In this document: positions 1 through 5,151 of the stretch, in pieces | How the letters are laid out: the number at the start of each line of letters is the position of its first letter | Position numbering within the stretch: position 1 is the first letter of the stretch | Source of the DNA: an uncultured Eubacteriales bacterium | GTDB lineage: Bacteria > Bacillota > Clostridia > UBA1381 > UBA9506 | Direction of reading: 5' to 3' | DNA length: 7,550 bases | Assembly: GCA_900545185.1 (NCBI GenBank) | Contig: UQYH01000104.1 | Span: 1 to 7,550, forward strand | Notes under the pieces: model-generated | The model's input: the letters and a program-made list of their open reading frames with translations, nothing else | Told to the model about the DNA's origin: nothing | Databases searched by the model: none | Position numbers and translations under genes: made by a program

Positions 1-6
1 CTTGCC

Positions 7-64
7 AGATCGGAAGAGCGTCGTGTAGGGAAAGAGTGTAGATCTCGGTGGTCGCCGTATCATT
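7..64. other. Illumina adapter contamination (not genomic)
   Basis: The stretch begins AGATCGGAAGAGC and continues to GCCGTATCATT. Over 58 bases it is the full reverse complement of the TruSeq universal/P5 adapter, which I recognise from memory. This is what a read looks like when it runs through a short insert into the opposite adapter. Only the six bases before it (1-6) could be insert DNA, and their origin is unknown. It should be trimmed or masked and not read as biology. Confidence 0.97.
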
Positions 65-77
65 AAAAAAAAAAAAA
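65..77. other. Poly-A run after the adapter, probably artefact
   Basis: Thirteen A residues follow the adapter directly, and then come more A-rich bases to about 90 (GTAAAAAGAAAAAGG). Illumina reads often give A calls after the end of the adapter molecule. The assembler probably joined this tail to real A-rich DNA upstream of the first gene. The exact point where genomic sequence begins cannot be fixed; it lies somewhere between 65 and about 92. Confidence 0.75.
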
Positions 78-103
78 GTAAAAAGAAAAAGGATATGAAG
101 CAT

Positions 104-253
104 ATGACAAATATCAATTGTGCAAAGCCATGTAAATTCCAGGCAGACGGAAAATGCTGCTGCGACAGTGTTCTTTTTACGCAAAACACGACCGTATCCG
201 ATGACCCCGATTGTCCCTATCTGATATTGGCAACTGATACAAAAAAACAATAA
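104..253 (+). CDS. Small Cys-rich protein, 49 aa, unknown function
   Basis: This short ORF encodes a soluble, acidic-to-neutral 49-aa protein with six cysteines (C6, C10, C18, C19, C20, C37) and the pattern NCAKPCKFQADGKCCC followed later by DPDCPY. It resembles the ~50-aa Cys-rich proteins common in Clostridia with an NCxxxCxFxxxGKC core and a DCPYF-like end. Some databases call these hydroxymyristoyl-ACP dehydratase, a name with no support in the sequence. Metal binding is an inference from the cysteines. The ATG at 104 has AAAAGG about 11 bases upstream; an in-frame ATG at 95 would add MKH but sits too close to that site. The promoter is lost because the adapter artefact begins just upstream. 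The stop lies 20 bases from the stop of the convergent Cys-rich gene. The ORF is coherent, but its 5' flank is unreliable. Confidence 0.7.
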   Translation: MTNINCAKPCKFQADGKCCCDSVLFTQNTTVSDDPDCPYLILATDTKKQ

Positions 254-273
254 TTTTTTCTATATTATTTAGT

Positions 274-438
274 TCAAATGCTTTTCTTGTTCGGCTTTTC
301 GGCTCGATCCTTTCCGCTTTGCCCGGCCTTGAATAAGCATCCGCCGCATTTGCCGCAATCGCCGCATAACCAATGACCGCATCGAGGACACCGAAGTGTT
401 ACAGCCCGTATTTCATAGTGACACATAGGACACTGCAT
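274..438 (-). CDS. Four-CxxC zinc-ribbon-like protein downstream of feoB, 54 aa
   Basis: This is the last gene of the minus-strand operon, beginning 37 bases after the feoB stop. The product is 54 aa with eight cysteines in four CxxC pairs: C3/C6, C17/C20, C25/C28 and C31/C34. The first two pairs (CPMC and CPRC) look like a zinc ribbon. The last two form a run CGDCGKCGGC, with spacing CxxCxxCxxC reminiscent of iron-sulfur ligands, though the final CP of a ferredoxin is absent. The tail from residue 37 is basic and polar (K/R/E/N/S). There is no signal peptide or membrane segment, so it is probably cytoplasmic. GGGAGG at 445-450 lies six bases before the ATG at 438, so this start is preferred over the in-frame ATG at 483, which would overlap feoB. 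A role with FeoB, such as metal sensing or handling, is inferred from position only. I do not recognise a named family. Confidence 0.85.
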   Translation of the reverse strand: MQCPMCHYEIRAVTLRCPRCGHWLCGDCGKCGGCLFKAGQSGKDRAEKPNKKSI

Positions 439-444
439 AACGTT

Positions 445-450
445 CCTCCC
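445..450 (-). promoter_or_regulatory. Ribosome binding site deciding the start of the Cys-rich gene
   Basis: GGGAGG on the minus strand sits six bases before the ATG at 438. It supports the 54-aa form over a 69-aa form that would start inside the feoB 3' end. Confidence 0.8.
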
Positions 451-475
451 TGCCCGGCCAATGCCGAAAAACTTT

Positions 476-2287
476 TTATACAAACAAAATCAAAAGATTG
501 GCCAAAAGGCCGCCGACCGCAAAGGCCAGCACAAAGCTGCCGAGCCAAATGCAAACCGCTTCGGTTCTGGAGCGTTCCTTAAACATCATAATGGCCGCCG
601 CAATGCAGGGCACAAACAGTGTCAGCGTAACGGTCGCCACAAGTGTTTGTTCCTTCGTCAGAACCAGAGCAGAAAGCCCTGCGGCGCCAAAGTCGCGGCG
701 CACAATCCCCATAATAAAGGCCACCGTAGCCTCGGCAGGTAAATGTAAAAACCCGGTTACGATTGGTGAAAGCTTGTCTATAATAGTATTTAGCGCACCC
801 GACGTTTGCAAAAAAGTAATCAAAACAGCGCCGATTGCAAAAATCGGTGTGGCTTCCAGCAAAAATTGTTTTGTTTTTAAAAATGTTTTTTGCAAAATAT
901 TTTTTGCTTGCGGCAGACGCATACGCGGCAAATCAATTAAAAGATCTGTTGATGTGCCCGGTAAACATACGTCCAGCAGTTTGCCGATGACGGCGAACAC
1001 CAGCAAAATAATGAGAACATAAAGCACAAAATAGCCCGCACCCATTTTACCGACTGTGCCCATAATAACGCCGAATTGTGCCGAACAAGGAATGGTAAAT
1101 CCCAAAAGCGCCGTTGCAATCACACGTTCGCGGCGTGAGCCCAAAAGACGTGTGCTGATGGTAGCGGCCGTTACACAGCCAAATCCTAAAATAATGGGAA
1201 TAACAGCACGGCCGTTCAGGCCAATTTTGGATAAAACCTTATCTAAAAGCGTAGCAATGCGCGGCAGATAGCCCGAATCTTCCAAAACGGAAAGCAGCAA
1301 ATAAAAACCGATGACCAGCGGCAGAAGCAGACCTAAAATATAAGTCGGTACCATAGTCAAAAGGCCAAATTCACCAACCAAAAACTGTCCCAAAATTGAA
1401 TCGGGCGCAATGAAGTGTCCCAGCAAACGACGAATAAAAGGTATATAGTACCCTTCCATCAACCAATTTTCGGTCACGCCGACAACCTTTTGCGCAATGA
1501 AATATCCCAAAAATCCGAACATGGCAAGAAGCACCAAAAGCATTACGGGCACACCGGTTGCGGGCCGCAGCAAAAAGTCACCGATTTTTGTTGCTGCGCT
1601 GTGGTCTTCCTCCTCCAGCTTCATCACTCGCTTGACAATGTCATCTACATATCTTCTGCGCGTCAGATAAACCGTATCACGCAGGCCGGAGGGCTTTGCC
1701 TGATAGCGCTTCAGTGCATTTTCATCTTCTTCCAAAAGCAAAAGCGCATCGGCACGATTACCGTTCGTCACATCCAGATACGGCAGGTACATATCTTCAA
1801 TTTTTGCGATGATTTTGCCGGTTTTGGCCTTGGTAAAGGTTTGTTTTACGCAGTCTAAATGATAGCCTTCTGCTGCGGAGGTTAAAATAACAGGCACACC
1901 GAGCAGACTTGACAAAAGGTCGGCGTCAATCATAATATGATTACGTTTGACCTCGTCCATCATGTTAATGCAAAGCAAAACACGCTTGCCCATATCAATT
2001 AATTGTTGTGTTAAAAACAAATCACGCGAAAGATGCAGGCCGTCAACAACGTTAATGATAATATCGGCATTTAAAATCACGTCTCTTGCAACGCGTTCCT
2101 CATCATTAAAAGATGAAACGCCGTAAATACCCGGCGTATCGCAAATCGTGTAGCCATTATACTGTCCGCTGCTGATATCAACCGTTGTGCCGGGGAAATT
2201 TGATACTTCTACATAAATGCCTGTAAAGGCATTAAAAAAGATAGATTTTCCGACATTTGGATTTCCGACCAAAACGACTTGTTCCAC
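476..2287 (-). CDS. feoB: Ferrous iron transporter FeoB, non-canonical gate subtype
   Basis: This is an inner-membrane Fe(II) transporter with an N-terminal G domain. The G motifs are G1 GNPNVGKS (8-15; N11 matches the Asn that confers potassium activation in studied FeoBs), G2 FPGTT (31-35), G3 DTPG (50-53), G4 NMMD (108-111) and G5 TSA (136-138). A helical linker follows to about 240, then roughly eight or more hydrophobic segments from about 246 to the end. The family landmark EDSGYLPRIA is at 336-345. The first gate motif reads GFGCVTAATISTR (368-380) in place of GFGCNVPAIMATR, and the second reads PCSAQFGV (400-407) in place of the usual CSARLPV. RRDFGAAGL (530-538) and VPC (C561) follow. 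These features point to the shorter FeoB group found in anaerobes, at 603 aa against about 700-770 for classical FeoB. Translation starts at GTG 2287, behind a strong AGGAGGAG. Upstream feoA supports the iron role; another divalent metal cannot be excluded. Confidence 0.95.
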   Translation of the reverse strand: MEQVVLVGNPNVGKSIFFNAFTGIYVEVSNFPGTTVDISSGQYNGYTICDTPGIYGVSSFNDEERVARDVILNADIIINVVDGLHLSRDLFLTQQLIDMGKRVLLCINMMDEVKRNHIMIDADLLSSLLGVPVILTSAAEGYHLDCVKQTFTKAKTGKIIAKIEDMYLPYLDVTNGNRADALLLLEEDENALKRYQAKPSGLRDTVYLTRRRYVDDIVKRVMKLEEEDHSAATKIGDFLLRPATGVPVMLLVLLAMFGFLGYFIAQKVVGVTENWLMEGYYIPFIRRLLGHFIAPDSILGQFLVGEFGLLTMVPTYILGLLLPLVIGFYLLLSVLEDSGYLPRIATLLDKVLSKIGLNGRAVIPIILGFGCVTAATISTRLLGSRRERVIATALLGFTIPCSAQFGVIMGTVGKMGAGYFVLYVLIILLVFAVIGKLLDVCLPGTSTDLLIDLPRMRLPQAKNILQKTFLKTKQFLLEATPIFAIGAVLITFLQTSGALNTIIDKLSPIVTGFLHLPAEATVAFIMGIVRRDFGAAGLSALVLTKEQTLVATVTLTLFVPCIAAAIMMFKERSRTEAVCIWLGSFVLAFAVGGLLANLLILFV

Positions 2288-2292
2288 GCTAA

Positions 2293-2300
2293 CTCCTCCT
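2293..2300 (-). promoter_or_regulatory. Strong RBS for the feoB GTG start
   Basis: AGGAGGAG on the minus strand ends five bases before the GTG at 2287. The G1 motif begins only seven residues after this start, as is usual for FeoB, so GTG is the real initiation codon. Confidence 0.85.
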
Positions 2301-2349
2301 GATGTGTCTAGGCATTAGGAAACCAAGTCCCATACGCCTTTCATTTGAA

Positions 2350-2394
2350 AAATTAAAACACCTCCGGCTTGCCGTCCCTGCCAGGCGCCGCCGG
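2350..2394 (-). other. GC-rich hairpin followed by T-rich tract in the feoA-feoB spacer
   Basis: Read on the minus strand, CCGGC (2394-2390) can pair with GCCGG (2368-2364), and an inner GCC/GGC pair (2386-2384 with 2373-2371) closes a ten-base loop with a small internal bulge. The stem is followed by AGGTGTTTTAATTTTT. This could act as a weak attenuator or processing site that tunes feoB relative to feoA. The stem is short and imperfect, and it overlaps the possible small ORF, so it is only a candidate. Confidence 0.3.
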
Positions 2395-2457
2395 CCTTCC
2401 TTCGTCCTTCGCACAGAAAATGCAAATAATTTTTCTAAATAGAAGGTCGAACCTCAT
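2353..2457 (-). CDS. Possible 34-aa small ORF between feoA and feoB
   Basis: A short ORF starts five bases after the feoA stop codon and ends 65 bases before feoB. An AAAGG inside the feoA 3' end lies about ten bases before its ATG. The product begins hydrophobic and basic (MRFDLLFRKIICIFC, with a CxxC-like CIFC) and ends in a charged, Gly/Pro-rich tail (EGRPAAPGRDGKPEVF). The tail is encoded by a markedly GC-rich stretch (about 2360-2410), unlike the AT-rich DNA on either side. I recognise no family. It may be a real micro-protein of the feo operon, a degraded gene, or non-coding spacer that is open by chance. The length alone proves nothing; only its tight spacing to feoA and its odd composition argue for it. 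Confidence 0.3.
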   Translation of the reverse strand: MRFDLLFRKIICIFCAKDEGRPAAPGRDGKPEVF

Positions 2458-2461
2458 ATGA

Positions 2462-2680
2462 CTAAACCTTTGTAACCGTAATCTGCTCTGCGATTCGCTT
2501 GCCGACAGCAATTTCACAAAAATCACTTCGCAAAATAACAGGGCCGTTCCGAATAGATTCACTGCATTCCAAAAGCGCCCCTTCATATAAACCAAGACGC
2601 ATAGCCTGCGGCCGTACATCATCTCGTTCAACTTTTTTAATCAAAAGCATTTGACCCTTTTGTGCCATATCCAGCGTCAT
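2462..2680 (-). CDS. feoA: Ferrous iron transport protein FeoA
   Basis: This is a 72-aa cytoplasmic SH3-like protein that accompanies FeoB and is thought to modulate its activity. The conserved landmarks are a LIKKV strand near residue 13, RLGLYEGALLEC in the middle (the family's RLGLxxG turn) and GPVILRSDFCEIAVGKRIAEQI in the second half, matching the family's GPVxxRxxxxEIALGxxLAxxI pattern. The length is normal for FeoA (about 75 aa). The ATG at 2680 lies six bases behind a GGGGGAGGA site. An in-frame ATG at 2722 would add MDKCNTCDCGGGLH, but those codons read through the ribosome binding site and have no good site of their own. rlmH ends 83 bases upstream. That gap holds no clear promoter or recognisable Fur/DtxR box. 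Confidence 0.93.
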   Translation of the reverse strand: MTLDMAQKGQMLLIKKVERDDVRPQAMRLGLYEGALLECSESIRNGPVILRSDFCEIAVGKRIAEQITVTKV

Positions 2681-2686
2681 GTGTAA

Positions 2687-2695
2687 TCCTCCCCC
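2687..2695 (-). promoter_or_regulatory. RBS fixing the feoA start
   Basis: GGGGGAGGA on the minus strand sits six bases before the ATG at 2680. It decides against the longer reading from 2722, in which this site would be translated as Gly codons. Confidence 0.8.
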
Positions 2696-2763
2696 ACAAT
2701 CGCATGTGTTACATTTATCCAAAGCATGTAGCTTGTCTTACTTCACTGTATGCTGCACTGTGT

Positions 2764-3243
2764 TTATTTATGATAATTTTCTCCGGCGTTAATTTTAAAC
2801 GCACGATAAACCTGCTCCAGCAAAATGACGCGCATCAGTTGGTGCGGAAATGTCATTTTGGAAAATGAAAGCTTTATGCGGCTTTTGCTTTTGATGCTGT
2901 CTGCCAGGCCGCATGAACCGCCGATGATAAACACCAGCCGCCCTGCACCGGCCGAAAACGCTGCGGAAAGCGTTTCGGCAAAGCCCTCCGAACTTTCCTG
3001 CCGTCCCTCCACACATAGACTGATAATGAAATCACGCGGCTGCAAAAACGCCTCAATCCGTGCGGCTTCTTTCTCCATTGCTTGCCGAACCTGTGCCGGT
3101 GAGGCGTTTTCGGGAATGGCTTCGTCTCGTAATTCGTGCACAAGCAGGGTGCAAAACCGCGACAGGCGTTTCTGATACTCGGCCGATGCCGCTTTTAAAT
3201 AATCCTCTTTTAATTTACCGACGCAAATAATTTCAATTTGCAT
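2764..3243 (-). CDS. rlmH: 23S rRNA (pseudouridine1915-N3)-methyltransferase RlmH
   Basis: RlmH is a SPOUT-fold, SAM-dependent dimeric enzyme that methylates pseudouridine 1915 in helix 69 of 23S rRNA in assembled ribosomes. The 159-aa protein has the family length (E. coli about 155). It shows the N-terminal MQIEIICVGKLKEDYL strand, the SAM-binding knot with FIIGGSCGL (105-113; GG at 108-109), and the C-terminal block TFPHQLMRVILLEQVYRAFKI (131-151) ending in the invariant-like YHK. AAGGAG at 3255-3260 lies 11 bases before the ATG at 3243, slightly long but acceptable. yycJ ends 28 bases upstream, the gene pairing seen in Firmicutes, where yycJ and rlmH sit near walRK. No walRK is present here. 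The two genes are very likely cotranscribed. Confidence 0.97.
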   Translation of the reverse strand: MQIEIICVGKLKEDYLKAASAEYQKRLSRFCTLLVHELRDEAIPENASPAQVRQAMEKEAARIEAFLQPRDFIISLCVEGRQESSEGFAETLSAAFSAGAGRLVFIIGGSCGLADSIKSKSRIKLSFSKMTFPHQLMRVILLEQVYRAFKINAGENYHK

Positions 3244-3271
3244 ATGCCCGAATACTCCTTTTCACATATCC

Positions 3272-4045
3272 TTAATGAATCCAATAGCGCGGCAAAACGT
3301 TTAACGCCAAGCCGCCGCCTACAGATAAGGATGCGTCTTGCAGAATGGATGCCACCGTATCGTAAGCAAGAGGCGGTTTGTTATTTTCGGCCGATAAATG
3401 CCCCAGCCAAAACGCACAGGTGCCGCTTTGTGCCAAGCGGACACAAAGCCTGCCGCAGGCCTCGTTCGACAAATGACCGTATCTTCCCAAAATTCGTTTT
3501 TTCAGCGGATAGGGATACCGTCCGTTTTGCAGCATAGTAATATCATGATTGGCTTCTATAATCACAGCATGGCTGCCCTCTATGTTTTCAAGAACCGTAT
3601 CTGTCACCTCGCCCATATCGGTTGCGATGGTGAATTTGTCTCCATCGCAAGTGAAGCTGTAGGCAACCGGATCGACCGCATCGTGCGGAATGGAAAAGGC
3701 GCGTACCGTCATAGCACCAAAACACATCTCCGGCTCTGTGATCCGCTTATTTTCAGGTGCAAAGCTGCCTAGCGAATCCCCGATAGCCTCCCATGTTTTG
3801 GAGGTTGCATAAACCGGCAGATTAAAGCGGCGCGATAAAACGCCTGCCCCGGCAATGTGATCGCGGTGTTCGTGCGTCAGTAAAATGCCCGAAAGCGCTG
3901 CCGGATGAATCCCCAGCCGCTGCATACATTCTGTTATGTATTTTCCGCCTGCTCCGCTGTCCACGAGCAAATAGGTTTCATCATCGGTTATAAATGTGCA
4001 GTTACCGGAGGAACCGCTTAAAAAAGATTGAAATTTAATCACCAT
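3272..4045 (-). CDS. yycJ: YycJ/WalJ-type metallo-beta-lactamase-fold hydrolase
   Basis: This 257-aa cytoplasmic protein has the metallo-beta-lactamase fold and is a likely metal-dependent nuclease. YycJ/WalJ (VicX) homologues are implicated in DNA repair and in WalRK-linked processes. The opening FLSGSSGNCTFI (8-19) is typical of this subfamily. The metal-binding motif HEHRDH (H58, H60, D62, H63) is intact, followed by SIPHDAVDP (H121), IATDMG (D143), IIEANHD (H167) and later GHLS motifs. The ATG at 4045 has GGAG five bases upstream. An in-frame ATG at 4099 would add a hydrophobic MFCICKIHITLFF leader, but it lies at about the predicted transcription start and lacks a ribosome site. It is the first gene of the operon. 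The walR and walK genes that often precede it are absent; an unrelated SGNH gene lies upstream. Confidence 0.94.
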   Translation of the reverse strand: MVIKFQSFLSGSSGNCTFITDDETYLLVDSGAGGKYITECMQRLGIHPAALSGILLTHEHRDHIAGAGVLSRRFNLPVYATSKTWEAIGDSLGSFAPENKRITEPEMCFGAMTVRAFSIPHDAVDPVAYSFTCDGDKFTIATDMGEVTDTVLENIEGSHAVIIEANHDITMLQNGRYPYPLKKRILGRYGHLSNEACGRLCVRLAQSGTCAFWLGHLSAENNKPPLAYDTVASILQDASLSVGGGLALNVLPRYWIH

Positions 4046-4082
4046 CAGCACTCCAAACGGAAAAAATAAGGTTATATGTATC

Positions 4083-4094
4083 TTGCATATGCAA
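4083..4094. repeat. 12-bp perfect palindrome in the yycJ leader
   Basis: TTGCATATGCAA lies about 7-18 bases downstream of the predicted transcription start of the yycJ operon. A symmetric site in this position could be a repressor operator. At 12 bp and AT-rich it could also be chance. Confidence 0.3.
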
Positions 4095-4107
4095 AACATA
4101 CTTATAC

Positions 4108-4136
4108 ATTATACCACAAATCATCAGATAAAACAA
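4108..4136 (-). promoter_or_regulatory. Sigma-A promoter of the yycJ-rlmH-feo operon
   Basis: On the minus strand, TTGTTT (4136-4131) is followed by a 17-base spacer and TATAAT (4113-4108). TG one base before the -10 makes it an extended -10 promoter. Transcription would start near 4101, giving a leader of about 55 bases before yycJ. It is the only convincing promoter found for the six-ORF unit downstream. Confidence 0.8.
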
Positions 4137-4143
4137 GCAATTT

Positions 4144-4187
4144 TGATGAATTTCTTGCTTATTCTTGATTAATTTCTTGCTTATTCT
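4144..4187. repeat. 22-bp tandem repeat, two copies, upstream of the yycJ promoter
   Basis: Two adjacent 22-base units (4144-4165 and 4166-4187) differ at one position, G against T at the fifth base; the shared core is AATTTCTTGCTTATTCT. There is no third copy. The units are centred about 55 and 77 bases upstream of the predicted start site. The spacing is close to two helical turns, so the copies lie on the same DNA face. This would suit an activator-binding or UP-like element, or could simply be a replication-slippage duplication. Confidence 0.8.
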
Positions 4188-4224
4188 ATAACATTGTTTT
4201 TGCAAAAATATTGACCGGCAACAT

Positions 4225-4261
4225 AAAAGGTATGCCGTCCGATAAAGACGGCATACCTTTT
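4225..4261 (-). terminator. Rho-independent terminator of the SGNH hydrolase gene
   Basis: A perfect 15-bp stem (4225-4239 with 4247-4261) with a seven-base loop begins 27 bases after the hydrolase stop codon. The GC-rich core GGTATGCCGTC is flanked by AAAA and TTTT, so it ends in a U run in both directions. It separates the hydrolase transcript from the yycJ operon promoter downstream on the same strand. Confidence 0.92.
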
Positions 4262-4288
4262 GAATCGTGTATTTTTATACTATGTATT

Positions 4289-4912
4289 TTATTGATTAAA
4301 ACCGAACCCTTCCAGCCAAGCTTTGGTAATGACTGCATATCCCGGTGCGGTAGGATGCACACCGTCACGGCTCCAAAAATCAACGGGTGCCTTTTGCAGC
4401 GCCTCATCAAACAATTTTTGTAAATCAACGGTCGGAAGATTATATTTTTGTCCCAAGCGGCGTACCGCAGCGATTCTTTTATCGGTCTCGGTTCTGAAAT
4501 ATGTCCAGTTCTCGGATGTGGCCGTATACTGCAAAACAAACGGCTCAAGGAGCAAAATTTTAATGTTCGGCAGCGCCTTAAAGGTTTCGTCCAAAACAAT
4601 GTCATACAGCTTTTCAAACAGTTCCGCATCCACGCCGTTTCCATAGGAAAGCTCGTGCCAAACATCGTTAATCCCAACTAAAATACTTAAATAATCCGGC
4701 TGATAATTCAGGCAATCTTTTTTCCAGCGCGCCAATAAATCCGATATACGGTTGCCGCTGATGCCCATATTGTAACACTCAAATTCTCCGGGGTACAGTT
4801 CGCCAAGTGTGGCAGATACGATTGTCGGATAGCCCGAACCAAGCATACGCAAATCATCTCTGCTGCGTTCTGCGTCTGTGATAGAGTCACCTTGAAATAC
4901 GATTCGTTTCAT
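4289..4912 (-). CDS. SGNH/GDSL-family hydrolase (esterase)
   Basis: This is a 207-aa serine esterase of the SGNH superfamily with all four family blocks: GDSIT (nucleophile S10), MGISGNRI (oxyanion Gly53), GINDVW (Asn82) and DGVHPT (catalytic Asp183 and His186). The length is usual for the single-domain form. There is no signal peptide, so it should act inside the cell. The FQGDSITDA start, the GSGYPTIV segment and GINDVW resemble intracellular acetyl-xylan or carbohydrate deacetylases of Firmicutes, as well as lysophospholipase-like proteins. A sugar O-acetyl esterase is a reasonable guess, but the substrate is not shown. AGGAGGA at 4919-4925 lies six bases before the ATG at 4912. It is monocistronic, with its own consensus promoter and terminator, and divergent from the SNF2 gene. 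Confidence 0.93.
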   Translation of the reverse strand: MKRIVFQGDSITDAERSRDDLRMLGSGYPTIVSATLGELYPGEFECYNMGISGNRISDLLARWKKDCLNYQPDYLSILVGINDVWHELSYGNGVDAELFEKLYDIVLDETFKALPNIKILLLEPFVLQYTATSENWTYFRTETDKRIAAVRRLGQKYNLPTVDLQKLFDEALQKAPVDFWSRDGVHPTAPGYAVITKAWLEGFGFNQ

Positions 4913-4959
4913 GATAAATCCTCCTGTGCTGTATGTAAATCACATTATATTTGCTAATT

Positions 4960-4988
4960 ATTATACCATAGTGTCATATATATGTCAA
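4960..4988 (-). promoter_or_regulatory. Consensus sigma-A promoter of the SGNH hydrolase gene
   Basis: On the minus strand, TTGACA (4988-4983), a 17-base spacer and TATAAT (4965-4960) match the consensus at all twelve positions, with TG before the -10 as an extension. Transcription would start near 4953, about 40 bases before the ATG. Such a strong promoter is usually either constitutive or held down by a repressor. Confidence 0.9.
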
Positions 4989-5003
4989 GAAACCAAAATC
5001 CGC

Positions 5004-5039
5004 AAAACGGTCTCATTTTCCGCTTATTGTAACCGTTTT
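5004..5039. repeat. Inverted repeat between the divergent promoters
   Basis: AAAACGGT (5004-5011) is repeated in inverted orientation as ACCGTTTT (5032-5039) around a 20-base centre. It sits midway between the two outward-facing -35 boxes, roughly 70-77 bases from either predicted start site. This suits a shared regulator binding both half-sites. A chance occurrence is possible in AT-rich DNA. Confidence 0.5.
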
Positions 5040-5063
5040 ATTGCAAATTCTTTTTCAAAAAAC

Positions 5064-5092
5064 TTGTAATGACCGTGAAAATGTGCTATAAT
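5064..5092 (+). promoter_or_regulatory. Sigma-A promoter of the SWIM/SNF2 gene
   Basis: TTGTAA (5064-5069), a 17-base spacer and TATAAT (5087-5092) with TG one base before the -10. Transcription would start near 5099, giving a leader of about 50 bases. Confidence 0.85.
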
Positions 5093-5151
5093 AATCAGTA
5101 TGCGGTTTTTTGCCGCGCTTATATTCCAAAGGAAGGACGGTGTCATTTTTC

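Noticed and set aside
242..260. AAAAAA/TTTTTT pair between the convergent genes as a bidirectional terminator
   Set aside because: The stem would be six A-T pairs overlapping a stop codon, with no GC core. It is too weak to call.
439..483. Longer start for the Cys-rich gene that overlaps the end of feoB
   Set aside because: A well-spaced GGGAGG lies before the ATG at 438, and the extra residues carry no motif.
498..1022. Open frame on the plus strand opposite feoB, and similar ones opposite yycJ and the SGNH gene
   Set aside because: They are antisense to well-supported genes, have no family features, and mirror the codon bias of the true strand.
2681..2722. N-terminal extension of FeoA (MDKCNTCDCGGGLH) with an apparent Cys cluster
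   Set aside because: The Gly codons are the feoA ribosome binding site, and no good site precedes the ATG at 2722. FeoA from 2680 already has the family length.
2702..2729. Repeated GCATGT pair upstream of feoA as an iron-regulator box
   Set aside because: Six-base direct repeats in short AT-rich DNA are common, and they do not match the Fur or DtxR/IdeR consensus.
4046..4099. Hydrophobic leader on YycJ suggesting a signal peptide or membrane anchor
   Set aside because: It would start at about the predicted transcription start without a ribosome site, and the family is cytoplasmic. GGAG five bases before ATG 4045 fits better.
4144..4187. Short CRISPR-like array
   Set aside because: The two units are directly adjacent with no spacers, there are only two copies, and no cas gene is nearby.
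5102..5116. GCGG/CCGC hairpin in the SNF2 leader as a riboswitch or attenuator
   Set aside because: The stem is only four base pairs, with no conserved aptamer pattern and no terminator-like partner.
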